The translations under genes were made by a program, and so were the position numbers. This document shows, piece after piece, positions 27,838 to 38,742 of a stretch of DNA of 64,000 nt. The stretch is from Nematostella vectensis. Its lineage: Eukaryota; Cnidaria; Anthozoa; Actiniaria; Edwardsiidae. The notes beneath the pieces are model-generated. The model was not told the origin of the DNA. It saw only the letters and a list, made by a program, of their open reading frames with translations, and ran no database searches. Positions within the stretch are counted from its first letter, which is position 1. Every line of letters begins with the position of its first letter. Location of the stretch: positions 9,637,719-9,701,718 of the forward strand of contig NC_064046.1 of assembly GCF_932526225.1 (NCBI RefSeq), given 5' to 3'.

Positions 27838-28822
27838 TTACCTTCTCACGCTTTGAGCGATGTCGTTTTCTATGATTGCGTCTTCAAGCAGCTTCGTGAA
27901 CTCCGCCTGCGCCTCCATGGCCGGCCCACCGGCCCCCGCGATAGAGGAACGGGCGTTTACCTGCGCGCCAAGCACTGTATAGACGAACGCCTCGACCGAG
28001 CGATCGAGTCTCCCTAGCCCTGCTTTTGTCAGTCCCTCACCTTTGGGAGGCGCAAACCAGCTATATTGCACGCCCCCGTGGTCGTCGTTGCGTATGTAAC
28101 CCCCCTGCTTCCCACTATTGTACGTCCCACCTTCGTCGCTAAACAGATTGAGGTGGCTCGGGTACTCGTCCACCGCCGTGTCGTAGCCACGGATCACGTG
28201 CACGTTGCGATACCCCTCCTTCGGGTAGAACACAAACACATCGCCTAGCCCGTGGTTCCGCCCGCCTTTCCATCGGAAGTCCGGCTTACGCGGCAAACCG
28301 AACTCTATACATAGACGCTCGAAAGCGGCCTTCTTAGAGGGGTTACCTTTTTGCGTGAACGGGCTGTCGCCAGGAAGGGGGGCGCCGTGCTCGTAGAGTA
28401 TCCTCCGGGTGGTAAAGTAGACGTGAAACCTTAGAAATCCCCTGATGACAGAGGGGAGCGTGGCGAAAGCGGGGTCGGTTAGGGACACCCCGCATCCGGC
28501 GGTTGCGCACCAGACCGCAAAGTTGAGTTGCTGTGGCCAGTACCCATAGGAAGGCTCCGATAGCCACCGGCGAGACTCCATGGCGGACTTGTGCGTGACT
28601 ACTGTCTCTTTGAATATGTCTCGGACCCTAGTCGTGAATGATTTGTCCTTAGCCACGTGTATATCTAGCTGCGTGAGTAGTGGGGTGATGTCTGAGGCCG
28701 TGCTCTCCACGGGGGTCGCGGGCACGGCGTAGAGCAGGTTTTGCGCGAGGGTCAGAGACCTAGGGAAACCGAGTTTTGCGCGTTTGGCTTGTTCGACTAT
28801 AGCGTGTTTGATATGTTCGGCT
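27838..28822 (-). CDS. unrecognised structural candidate of about 300+ aa, 5' end truncated (copy 2)
   Basis: The frame runs from the deletion junction near 28822 to a TAA at 27838-27840. The GTG at 28723-28725 is not a convincing start, because coding-like sequence continues upstream. Distinct patches are QLNFAVWCATAGCGVSL, LRFHVYFTTRRILYEHGAPL, ERLCIEFGLPRKPDFRWKGG and NHGLGDVF. No catalytic motif that I can name. The Trp/Phe/Tyr-rich composition suggests a beta-rich virion protein; penton base is one possibility, since no other clear penton is seen apart from the 28823-29364 gene. A scar of it remains in copy 1 at 7953-8037. Confidence 0.6.
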
Positions 28823-29364
28823 ATAGAGCATCAGATAACGACCATAGCCTCTCTCCCGCCCATCGCTACTCTGCCAGCCGGGCACCACACGGCCGAGTCC
28901 ATCGTGGAAACGATCAACCGCGCTGAAAGCAAGATTCTGACCGCGAAGCTGGATCCCCTCACCGGGAAGATCGCGCTCATGTCCAACGGCGTTGCGTTCC
29001 TGAATGCCGAGCTTTTTGCACTATTTGGCCTAGAGGCTAAAGACGATCAGTTGGGGGGGGGCGGGGCCTCGCACTGCCTTTGGGGGGGGGCCCACTTAAG
29101 GTGACTTTGCCGAAAATAGAGGCCCTCTACATCTTCTGCGATATCATAGACCGCACGCAATGCCTCGCCTTAGGCGAGCCTTCAAACGTTCTCGCTTGCC
29201 TAGAAACCCGCGGGAGGCCGAACGAGAAAGTCGTCTATTGACCCGACATCCCCGTTTGTGCCGCAACACCTTTCTCTGAGTTTGTCTCGAGTATCCAAAT
29301 ATGGATCAGGGATGACCGCGGTAGACGGGTGGAGTTTAGGGGCGAGCCTGTTCGCCTCGTATAA
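28823..29364 (+). pseudogene. minor capsid/penton-type candidate (copy 2), N-terminally deleted
   Basis: Homology to 8050-8740 begins at about 28823 (HQITTIASLPP, LPAGHHTAESIVETINRAES). The frame changes at the G-run near 29055-29092. The second domain follows (EALYIFCDIIDRTQ, SIQIWIRDDRGRRVEFRG) with an internal TGA near 29240 and ends at TAA 29362-29364. The upstream third is missing: at 28823 the sequence switches to the 5' part of the divergent minus-strand gene. Confidence 0.65.
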
Positions 29365-29392
29365 GAGCTAACCTAGGTCCGACGTAACAAGA

Positions 29393-30068
29393 ATGGCAAA
29401 CAGCGACGTTAGCAGCGGTGCCATATACCCCTCGCTTCCCAGCGTCTGCCCCCCGAAGGGTACGCACATGACGCCCACCGCTCCGGCAAGCATCGGCGGC
29501 GACGTGCAAACCTCCAGACTCCAGAAAATATGTGACACTCAGGCGGTTCTAGACAACGAGATAACGCATCATCGACAGGTGCGGAAGAAGTATAAGGCGC
29601 CTTTGCCGTTACCCATGCTGTGTCTGTGGCATCCGGCATCGCCGCAGGGGCGCTTTCTAGCGCCGGGGTGGGGGTCTCTTTGAGTGGGATAAGGGTTCTG
29701 ATCGGCGGTCCGCTGGCAGGGGTCGCTGGGCTGGTCGGTGTGGTGGGCGCGGGGGTAGTCTCTAGGGGTCTTACGAGCAAGGTGGCTAAACACGAAGACA
29801 CGATGGTTTTAGCGGAGAGTAAGAAAAACTCGATCACTGAGCTGGTCTCTAAGGCTCTGCAGGACGGGCATATCTCAGACGAAGAGTTTCGGCAAATACT
29901 TTAGGAACAAGAGAGATACTACGCGCTCAAGGCCGCTATCAGAGCTCGACACGGCCTCGCACCGCGTGAGAAAAAAAGCAGGAAAGGGCCCTCCTGGAGA
30001 CACGCGAAAAGATGAAAAAGAGGCTGCGAGAAATTCGCGAGGAGTTCGGGAGCGAGGTGTTCGAGTAA
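29393..30068 (+). pseudogene. hydrophobic-core virion protein (copy 2), broken
   Basis: Starts MANSDVSSGAIYPSLPS (29393). The N-terminal part includes NEITHHRQVRKKYK. A frame change near 29605-29620 leads into a Gly/Val-rich hydrophobic segment. VLAESKKNSITELVSKAL follows, then GHISDEEFRQIL, where a TAG at about 29902-29904 interrupts the frame. The basic tail continues with another shift near 29990 and lies in the right terminal repeat. Same family as 8767-9429. Confidence 0.65.
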
Positions 30069-30511
30069 AACTCAGGTTTAAACGCCACGCCAGCGGCTTT
30101 GAATTTACGGCCGAAAAACGGTTGTTCCGCGCTCCGTAGGTTGGCGGCCCAATCCACGTTTCTCGTTTTCACGGCCCTCAGGTCCTAGTACAAGGCGCTG
30201 GCGTCCCCCGACATAGAATAATGATTGCTAACCATCGCTAATTACCCATCTACGCGGAGTGTGTTTTGCGTAGACTTACTTCTGCTAAGTATCCATCTAC
30301 GCGAAGTGGTCCCGACGTAGATTAATGACAAGCGATTGTTAATCTACGCGAAACGCGTTTCGGTGTCACTGAAAGCCCCCAGCCTGGAATGGGGGCTGGG
30401 GGCTTCGGAGGGGGGATTCGCGCCTCCCAAGCCTAAGACGGGGCTTGGAGGCCCAGAGGGGCGATCCGCGCCTCCCACTCGTTTCTATGAAACCCCCCAG
30501 TCCCCCCCCCT
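29932..30511. repeat. right terminal inverted repeat of copy 2
   Basis: Inverted counterpart of 16688-17280. It ends CCCAGTCCCCCCCCCCT before CTCAGAAAG. It contains the 3' coding end of the adjacent virion gene and repeated TACGCG-type motifs (CATCTACGCGGAGTG, CATCTACGCGAAGTGG). Confidence 0.9.
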
Positions 30512-30694
30512 CTCAGAAAGAAATAATTTATGCAACAGTCAATTGACAGCCTGGCCCCCCGACCCCCGGGACATACCGGGGAGGTAACGCGGTCATACGG
30601 GGGATTTAACACCTATTTAACACCTATAGTCCACCGGGGGGCAGGGGATTTAACAAAAGCCATCAACAGGGGGCGAAGAATTAACGCTGAACGA

Positions 30695-33362
30695 CATGAC
30701 GAAAAAACATGACGTGACGCTTCAAATAATCCCATTTCACATCGAATAAGGCGGATAATTTCTCTGAGCACTTAGTAACTTTTAGCAAACAAAATATTAA
30801 GTGCGACTTTTTTTCTAAATTGATGCGACATTTTGTAAAGTGTCATTGAAATCTGAGCTTTTCGTCCCTGAAGTGATGTTGTGCGAACGCACACCCCCGC
30901 AACGGCCAAAGTTCCACTTCCGGTTCTTAATAGACGTGCTATTATTTGTAGGCAAAACTAAAGCAAAAACTAGATCAGTCTGGTATGTAGCCAAATCCGA
31001 CAAAAAAAGTTCCGTGGAGATACTGAAAAGGCATTGTCAGATTTGTATCAGAGAAATTCCTTTCGACCCCCACCCCACCCCACACCCCTCCTCCCCCCCC
31101 CGGAAATATTAGGTCCACATTTTCGGATTTCGCATCCCCCCAAGAAAAATCCTGGGAACGGGCCATTCGAAAACGATGGAAAACATCCAAATAGAAATAT
31201 TTATTTTCCATGTGATATCTATGACTGCACCCCCCCCCCCCCCCTCCAACCCCTAGAATCTCCAAGGCCTAGTAATCAAACCTGGTACAAGAGAAGGGGT
31301 AAAAAGGGCATAATATGATAAAATAAGCATTTGCGATAAGGTTTGTTTGTCAAATTTGCCCCCCACCATGTTCTATACATAAAATATACCAAGCATAGAA
31401 ACTTCATAGAAACCTCCCAAACAAATACCCAAACCTAAATTCTATAGCCCAAGCATACAAAATCTTGCTATAAGGGAGCTTCAACACTTAGATTTGCTAA
31501 TTAAAACAAATCGATTTTATTCCATTTTTTTTATAAAAAAGACAACAAACAAACTCTGTGCAATAGGCACTGAGAAATAAATGTGGCCCGAAGTATCGCC
31601 AAATATAAATACTTCTTTTCCATACAGTATTATATCTATTACTGCACCCCCATACTCCTAGAATCTTCAAGGCCTAGTTATCAAACCGGTACAAGAGGGG
31701 TAAAAATAAGGGCATAAAATGCTAAAATAAGCATTTGCGATAAGGAATTTTTGTCAAAGTATTCCCCCCTCCCCGTGTTCATCCCCCAAAATACCCAAAC
31801 CTGAGTTCTATACATAAAATATACCAACCATAGAAACTTACCTCTCAAACAAATACCCAAACCTAATTTTATACCCCAAACATATCAATTCTTACTATCA
31901 CTATAGTTTTATAAGGGAGTTTCAACACTCAGACTTACCTATCAAATCAAATTAATCTAATTCCTTTTTATATAAAAAAAATCTTTCCACATATAAATAG
32001 AGACTGATAAGAAATGGGCCTGAAGTATCACCGAATATGAATATATATTCTCCAAATGATATCTGTTCTAGTGAAGCTTGGAGCCTCTGGTACCCAGGGT
32101 ATGACTACACTCACATTCTCCTATTATCTCCAAGGCCTAGAAATCAAACATGGTACAAGTTTACTTTGTCTTCCCAACCTGTGTCAGCACACCCCATTTG
32201 ACATACCCTTTAGTCACCACCCCTTTGCCCTTACCATGCCTTTTCCTCACCCTAGTTTACACTCTATGCCTTTTTCCCATTTGTCCGCACACACAATGGA
32301 ATACCCCGCAATGGCTCTACCTTGGTGTTAGAACCTGTGTATTGTGCACGATTTGTGTTACAAAACTTCCTTTGTTTGGTAAAAAGAATCATGATGAAAA
32401 CAGAGCTTAAAACAATGTAGTCCTTTGTCGATGGTTCTTAGGTATACATACACCCCTCATTAAATAAGCACATTACATAGCCCCTCAAACAAGTGCCCCT
32501 CTAGAATACATTTATAAAAATCCATAATTTGAGCATTTGTGGTAAGGACTTATTTACAACGAGTAATAGCAAAATCTATTTATTCCAGGATCAAATAAAA
32601 CATTGAAACATAGTACTTTCATGTAGTGTCTTTTAATGGCATACAATAAACAGTGACTCGCGGCCATTCTGTATACAATTTAGCTTCATTTTTTTATGAG
32701 ACTCGCTGCCATTTTGTATGGGATTCATTTTGGTTTCAATATCCCAGCTAAAATTTCTTCTTGAAGTATCTTCATTCCGAGTGTGAAAGCGAGACTAATT
32801 CAGGGAAATTCTGTGCAGTTGTATGACTCGAAGAAGCGTACAACTAAATAATTGGTGATCAATGTTATACCCAGCTAGCAGTGGCTTACCCTTCCGCGTT
32901 CATTACAGTACGATTCGGTGAAGTCGTAAGAATAACCCTTCAAATGAGGTCTTTTGCCGATGAGAAACAACACAAAAAGGATATATCTAACGGACTGAGT
33001 CAGCGAAATCCTTGCTTAAACAGATGATTTTAGTCATTCGACGAAACTGCCATTTTGTTTTCCTACTCTGAGTTGAGGCGTGTCCGCGTGAGACTGGGTA
33101 TAGTAATTCTTAGCTCTGATTGGTTAATCAGATTGTTTATCAAATATAACCTAAAAGGGTAATATTTCGCACTGCCTGTTTATCAGTTCAGGGACAAAAA
33201 GCTCAAATTTCAATGACACTTTACAAAAAGTCGCACCAATTTAAAAGAAGTCGCACATGATATTTTGTTTGCTATAAGTTACTGAGTACTCAGAGAAATT
33301 CTCCGCCTTATTCGATGTGAAATGGGCTTATTTGAAGCGTCACGTAACGTTTTTCCGTCATG
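30695..33362. mobile_element. non-autonomous DNA transposon with about 180-bp terminal inverted repeats
   Basis: The sequence at 30695-30874 (CATGACG..AACATGACGTGACGCTTCAAATAA..CCCATTTCACATCG) recurs in reverse complement at 33180-33362. No transposase in between. The interior is AT-rich with C-runs. Class unknown; target duplication not clear. It starts about 180 bases after the end of provirus copy 2. Confidence 0.75.
31135..32200. repeat. degenerate tandem repeat of about 410 bp inside the 30695-33362 element
   Basis: The strings CAAGGCCTAG..ATCAAAC..GGTACAAG and AATAAGCATTTGCGATAAGG recur at about 31262/31669/32132 and 31323/31728. Spacing is near 410 bp, which indicates two to three diverged units. 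Confidence 0.7.
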
Positions 33363-35135
33363 GGCGGGGACGATAATCATGTCTTGTTTTTACTTGGCCT
33401 TATATTGCTATTGATCATTTGTGCAATTCTCATTCAAATAATTCATTGGATAATTAACAACTAGACTACGAGTTTGAGTTTTCTATGAGTCAATAGATAA
33501 GTCAACGAGGACTAAATGCCCGAACGTTTTCAATTTTTTTTTTACAAACAATAACATAGAACATTTTCAGCCTTTAAATGCTACAAAAATACGAATGGCC
33601 AGCCTCAACTGAAAATTGTTATAAAAAATAAGAGGTTTGGAAGTTATTTATTCAGCCGAATGACTGAAATTAAAGGCCCACATAACAAAAATTAATCGTT
33701 AAGATATGAGATAATTACGAATGAAGTAATTAATTGAGAAAGGGATGTATACAGAATCAATTCTTTCGCGGCTTTATTTCTGCAGTCAAACCAAACCAAA
33801 CACACACTATGGTGCAGGGTGATACGAAACTACGACCTCCGGGAAGCACGGAAAACTAAAAGCAATGTAAATCGAAAACATCGCATCAAGCCAGAAAAAA
33901 ATACACATTAACAATATTCTTTCTTTTAAGCATTCGTATCAAAATTGAGAAATCTTTTCAAATGGAGGTATTGTTTTTAACTGACGTTCGTGACGCGGCT
34001 CTGTTCACTGTGCAGTAAACGCCACTCAGTAACACTTATGAAAACCGCTTCGAAATAACGATACTTTTTGAAAAAAAAAATATTGGATGAAATAAGCTGG
34101 ATTTATATTTAAGGAAAGGTTAATAGTTTTGTATCATTTAGGTAGTTTTGGATTGTTCAAATCTACAATATTCGAGGCAAAAAGATAAAAACAAATGCTG
34201 AGTGATAAGGAACACGGAACTAAATACCATACTGTACCAAGCATAAGGTTATTTTCTTGAAATGGCCTACTACCCAGAATTTTTAAAACTTGGCATAAAC
34301 AATATTGAATTTAAGGGCTTTCACAAAATGTAATAAAAATGGGGGTAACCGACTCCGTTTTCACAACTGAGGGGCGTAGAGACGGCACGTTTTTACTGAT
34401 CGCGCAAGGAAAAATCCCAACTCTTAGTTTTCAAAAAGAGTGCCTATAGTCTTTAGAAAAGTAAGTTCTGTTTGTCGAGCTGCCAAAATCCGATCTCCTA
34501 AACAATAATCCATAGTAGCTATTTTCGCCACTATTTATACCGTAAATAGCGCCATTTTGAAGTGTTTTAACGGTTTCAAACCATATACAGACCGGGCTTT
34601 TTGGGGCTTCCTTTGACTGGGGGGAGGGGGGAGCTCTTTCGGTCCCCCATCCGTAACTTTTGAACCATTGGAGCTATTATAACCAAATTTTCATTACTTC
34701 ATTATGACCAAATCATTATCTTACAAATAGGAACAAAATGATATATTGTCTTGCCATAGCAACACAATATGACGCCACAGAACATCTAAAATCCAAATAA
34801 GTTATCATAATCAGTTCGTATTCAAAAAGCGACCGACATTCTTAAAAAATATCTTTGTGACATCACGATGCCGTCACTTAAGTGAGCAGAAACGGGCAAT
34901 ATTTCCGTTCTTTTTTTAAATGTGTACTGTAGTTTTCTTATATGGAAGTGACCGCGTCTGGGAAAAATGACAATTTTTGGCTAAATTTTCTTGATATGAT
35001 TATTTGGGGGGGTGGGGGGGGGGGGGGGTTGGGGGTGGCACAACCACGCCCCTGGTGGTCATTTCCTTATTATTTTTTTAAAATATTCGGGGGCACATGC
35101 CACCAGTGCCCCACCCCGTGCTACGGCCCTAAAAT
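33363..35135. other. intronic repeats, no gene
   Basis: Contains the inverted partner of the 12640-13160 repeat (33636-34240) and a 5'-truncated inverted relative of the piggyBac-type MITE of 51814-52573 (about 34588-34930: CTTTTTGGGGCTTCC, ACTTTTGAACCATTGGAGC). A G-run lies near 35006-35030. No coding sequence recognised. Confidence 0.6.
33636..34240 (-). repeat. dispersed repeat, inverted partner of 12640-13160
   Basis: Reverse complement matches in order (GGTTAATAG..TCATTTAGGTAGTTTTGGATTG; GCTGAGTGATAAGGAACACGGAACTAAATACCATACTG). No coding content. It flanks the host intron on the far side of provirus copy 2. Confidence 0.7.
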
Positions 35136-36022
35136 ATACAGCTATTTCAAAAAACGTTGTAAAAGAGCCCTCTCTGCCGCACGCGCCCATACCGCGAGGT
35201 AGTATGGGTAATATATGTTGTTTCAAGCTGTGCCGCCGTCCTTCAACGCCGAGACGCTATCAGGATGGCAGAACAGTCTGATAATTGTCTAAATATAAAT
35301 CTGTGCGTCCTTAAACAAGGAAACAAGAGTGGATTTGACACCTATCCTGTAATTACACTAAGAAGTTACACTAAAAGAAAACCTGCTGGCAAAGTGCCTG
35401 AACGAAATAGCAACGACGACGGCGACCGACTGCAGGGAGAACGTGATCCCCAAAAAGCTTTCATACTTTGCGCTCAATTTTTGCGCTAATTTTGATAAAA
35501 TTCACTCGTTTATGTTTTCAAAAAAAACTATAGCAAAGCCTAGTATCCTATTTCTAACATAGCAAACAAGGATAAATCTAGTTCTTAGTTTAGCGCACAC
35601 GTTCCCGCTAGACCGTGAAACTTTCGCGTTGTAGTTTGGAGGAAAACGGCTGAAATGTATCAGAAAGAATCCGATCGAAAGAGCATATTTAATGTCTGGC
35701 TTTTCGAAAGTCTCAATTGCTTTCTTCCGTCGCCGTTAGCGATGCAGTTGTCGCTGCTTAAATTCCCTATTTTTGCAGATACCGTTTTATTGTACGCGAG
35801 GACATAGAAAGAAATGCCGCAGTGTCTTCGATAGATACTCCAAGAAACTGTACCATCCAGATAACTCGCCAGCGAAGGTCTTCACCATAAGACTGCGGCA
35901 TATATATACCCTGAAAACAAACTGAAAACTCTGAAACAACATATAATATTACCACCTCGCGGTATGGGCGCGTGCGGCAGAGCGCTCTTTGACAACGTTT
36001 ATTGAAATAGCTGTATTTGGGC
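35136..36022. mobile_element. deleted DNA transposon with TIRs and a transposase HTH fragment
   Basis: The ends are inverted copies of each other: CTATTTCAA..AACGTTGTAAAAGAGC..CTCTGCCGCACGCGCCCATACCGCGAGG at 35140-35200 and its reverse complement at 35950-36013. The interior keeps only part of a transposase. Length about 0.89 kb. Likely Tc1/IS630-related from the HTH type, but the class is uncertain. Confidence 0.7.
35767..35904 (-). pseudogene. transposase N-terminal helix-turn-helix fragment
   Basis: On the minus strand, from Met near 35904: MPQSYGEDLRWRVIWMVQF, then GVSIEDTAAFLSMSSRTIKR, a typical homeodomain-like HTH seen at the N terminus of IS630/Tc1-type transposases. The catalytic part is absent. 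Confidence 0.6.
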
Positions 36023-36391
36023 ATTGCCTAAAAGGGAGCCAGCATACATTTGAGTAAGATATATCTATGCTTTGTTCACAAGGGGAAAGCTTATAGTGGC
36101 GGTGTATAGGGCATCAACTTATGTTCTTCACAGCCAAATTGGTGTAATCTTATCTCATTATTTAAAACAAGAAATACATACATATCACATTCCGTTATTT
36201 TAATAAGTATATCAGCAAATCAAACATTGGATTTTAGATAAAAAGTACTCAATGCATGCCTCATATTACCTTACTTAATTCGCTTCGGTAAGGTTTGTAT
36301 AATTTTCTTTCTATTGCGTATATAAGTGTTAAGGTAGAAATGTTTGCTCACTGCTGAAGTTTATTTTCTTTAACATATGTTTTGGTTCTAG

Positions 36392-36510
36392 TTCCTTTGG
36401 GGAGTGTATACGAACTTCCAGGGCTCTCGTGTGAGGAAATATTTGCCAGCGATCCTTGTTCAAAAAATGGGAATTATTATCTTTCTCCAGACAACCAGAC
36501 ACCTTTTCTG
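36392..36510 (+). CDS. PAN-fibrinogen secreted protein, exon 2
   Basis: Acceptor TTCTAG before 36392; donor GTGAGT at 36511. It starts in phase 1, matching exon 1, and ends in phase 0. It encodes the beginning of the fibrinogen-C domain: LPGLSCEEIFASDPCSKNG and YYLSPDNQTPF, the usual C-x-(D/E)-I...G-x-Y opening. The exon is duplicated, inverted, at 63274-63392. Confidence 0.8.
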
Positions 36511-36615
36511 GTGAGTAGTAGCACTCTAGCCTGCGTGCTTTTCCGTCGGTTTACCCTGCGTTTTTTTGCTGTTTGCCTAACGATGTCTCCCCCTCTCTCT
36601 CTCTCTCTGTTACAG

Positions 36616-36919
36616 GTAAGGTGCAAGTTTGACCAAGCCCCTGTGATCTGGACTGTTATTCTACAAAGAAGTTCGGGCGCTGTTAACTTCGCTCGAACAT
36701 TTGACGAGTACGGCGTAGGGATCGGGACTCCTGGAGACGACAACTTTCTGTTGGGGCTTGACAGCATCCACAGGCTGACCAACAGTCCGGGTGCGAAAAG
36801 GCTGCTTGTGAGGCTTGAAGACTGGGATGGTAATGTCAGATTTGCCGAATATGACAACTTTGCTGTTGGAAGCAAGGCTCAAAAATACACCCTGGCCCTG
36901 CAATACAGATACCAGTCAG
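36616..36919 (+). CDS. PAN-fibrinogen secreted protein, exon 3 (fibrinogen-C core)
   Basis: Acceptor CTGTTACAG before 36616; donor GTAAAT at 36920; ends in phase 1. It encodes the core of a fibrinogen-C domain: VRCKFDQAPVIWTVILQRSS, ARTFDEYGVGIGTPGDDNFL, GLDSIHRLTNSPG and LEDWDGNVRFAEY. These follow the family pattern of a WTVIQRR-type strand, a WLGL-IH-LT helix and a DW-G-x-A-Y strand. Fibrinogen-C domains bind sugars, acetyl groups or proteins outside the cell. Confidence 0.88.
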
Positions 36920-38100
36920 GTAAATGTCTTCATTTATTGTTGTTATTTGTGTTTACAATCCCTTCACCTATTGACTGTAGAATAATCCAAGTATTTAAAC
37001 AATCCATACTTCAACAATAGGATTCAGAATCCTCAGAGCATTGCTAGAATAGTTTAGCTCATGGCTATGTGCACGATGTTGGTATACCCACTGGCGTAAC
37101 AAACGTACATTTTGCCCGGTGGGGCGTTCTTTTATACACCCGCTACCGTGCAATAAGCCCGCTTGTCAACAAGACTTCGAGGCCCGCTAGCGTGCCTTTC
37201 CATCGCTGGTGTCTCTTGAAGCACGCTTGTGTCTTGCAAAGGCCAGCCGGCTGTTTATTTTCAAGTAACGCCCGCTGAAGTCCGCTCAATGCCCGCTAGC
37301 GTACATAAGGCTCGCTGTTTTCCGTTAATGCCCGCTGGCGTCCGTTCAATGCCAACTAGCGTCCATTAGAGCTGCTACCGTCCGTTGATCGCCATATAAA
37401 TGGATTTTACGATTGCTGCGGGCTTTACCAACTTATTAAGAATGCCACAAAAGGCTAGAGAACACAAACTTTAATGTTCAACGTCCTTGTACGTTTACTT
37501 TGGTAACCTCCTTTGCATGTCACAGAATACATGCCACTTGAAATAGTTAGTCCCCGCATTTTATAATTTTCTTTCAGTTAAAGGGTAATAAAAGTTATTA
37601 ATATTGGCTAAGCAGTTTAACCTTCTTTACTGTGTTTTTTTTTTTTTTTTGGCTAATACTCTTTGAATTGACACTAATGTCTTTGGTGGTTTGTACAAAA
37701 CACTGACCCTCCTTGAGGTGGTCCATGGACCCATATTGAAGCATCAGGGTGTCAAGGGTATGTACACCTGTTATTTTTGTGCTTAAGCATAAAATAGGGC
37801 TTGGTGTGGCATTACAAAAAGATGCAGTTTGCTTTAAAAAAGGTAGCTATATTTTCATTTCACATCACTTCCACGTACAGTGCTAAATTACCTGTGAAAT
37901 AATTGCATAAAAGGTTAAATGGTACATACTATACACCCATTTATTATGTTGACTAATAATGAGAGTACAGTGCTGTTGATTTTGCAAATATCATTTCAGA
38001 TTCAAATATCTGCTATTTCAAAATTAGATTTCTTACAAAACCCTGTGGAGTTATTAATTAGTGCAAATTGATTAGTGCTGGTGGCGCTTTGAAATTCACG
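36920..38100. other. intron 3, 5' part, with minisatellite-like GCCCGCTAGCGT repeats
   Basis: No gene. About 37140-37400 carries an irregular array of units like GCCCGCTAGCGTCCGTTCAAT (about 24-32 bp spacing). A T-run lies at about 37638-37650. The remainder is ordinary AT-rich intron. Confidence 0.6.
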
Positions 38101-38257
38101 TTATATTTTGTTCAAATGTTTGTTTACAGCGCTAATGATGGTACCAGTAACTAAAAGCAACTACTTTTAGACACTGATGAAGAGGCAGTAGCCTCGAAAC
38201 GTCTGTATTTTTACAACATCTGTAGCGCTGTAAACAAACAGTTGAACAAAATATAAT
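38101..38257. repeat. inverted-repeat fragment with hammerhead-like motif (Penelope-like element remnant)
   Basis: Arms TATATTTTGTTCAAATGTTTG..TTTACAGCGCT (38102-38133) and AGCGCTGTAAACAAACAGTTGAACAAAATATA (38224-38255) enclose CTGATGA (38174-38180), a GAGGC/GCCTC helix with AGTA loop, and GAAAC (38196-38200). CUGAUGA-helix II-GAAA is the conserved hammerhead core and is known in Penelope-like retroelement terminal repeats. Stems I and III are not convincingly paired here, so activity is doubtful. Confidence 0.6.
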
Positions 38258-38742
38258 AGTGTTGTGTACCAGCCACTTTGTCAAAGGGTGAATGAAATAA
38301 ACCACTCTAACTTGTTTTAATGTTTCTGACTACTTTATTTTATTTTATAAGCTGGTTCAGTGTTTTTATAGCAAGTTTTCATTTGTAACTATTATCTATA
38401 TTAATGAATACATCCTGCCCTAGCATCATGCCTCTAAAGCAGGCAGCCTCCTTGAAGTTGGTATTCACCTGAAAAAAAAGTGGAGAACATGCGTGGACAA
38501 AAAGATACGGAAGAATACTGAAGATATAATGTGTAGGTAGAGCAGATCTTTCAAGAACCTATGGGGTAGGTTGTGTTAAACGCAAGATCTCGCTATATTT
38601 TCTTCCATGGCTACCTAGAGTCCGTTTAAATGTTAAGCAAACGAGAAAATAAACAGTCGTCAAGCTAAAAAAAATACCGGAAAAAGCCCAGAACCTAAAA
38701 AAGCTAAATGACGGCGAGGAATACGAAAAAGATGAGAGTTAC

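Larger units (their letters stand above)
16688..30511 (+). mobile_element. Polinton/adintovirus-like provirus, copy 2 (both ends present), in intron 1
   Basis: 13.8-kb GC-rich element bounded by inverted repeats of about 0.58 kb. The ends read AGGGGGGGACTGGGG... and ...CCCAGTCCCCCCCCCCT, i.e. 5'-AG...CT-3' as in canonical Polintons. The flanks share only CTC directly next to the ends, so a 6-bp target duplication is not demonstrated. Gene order: Cys-rich protein (+), 62-bp array, broken replicase (+), four small genes (-), ATPase (-), capsid (-), coiled-coil membrane protein (+), two structural candidates (-), two virion genes (+). The integrase and the replicase 3' end are missing. It lies in intron 1 of the PAN-fibrinogen gene, in the same orientation as copy 1. 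Confidence 0.88.

Noticed and set aside
16682-30517. 6-bp target-site duplication around copy 2
   Set aside because: Left ACCCTC and right CTCAGA do not match; only CTC adjoins both ends, too short to claim, and homopolymer runs blur the edge.
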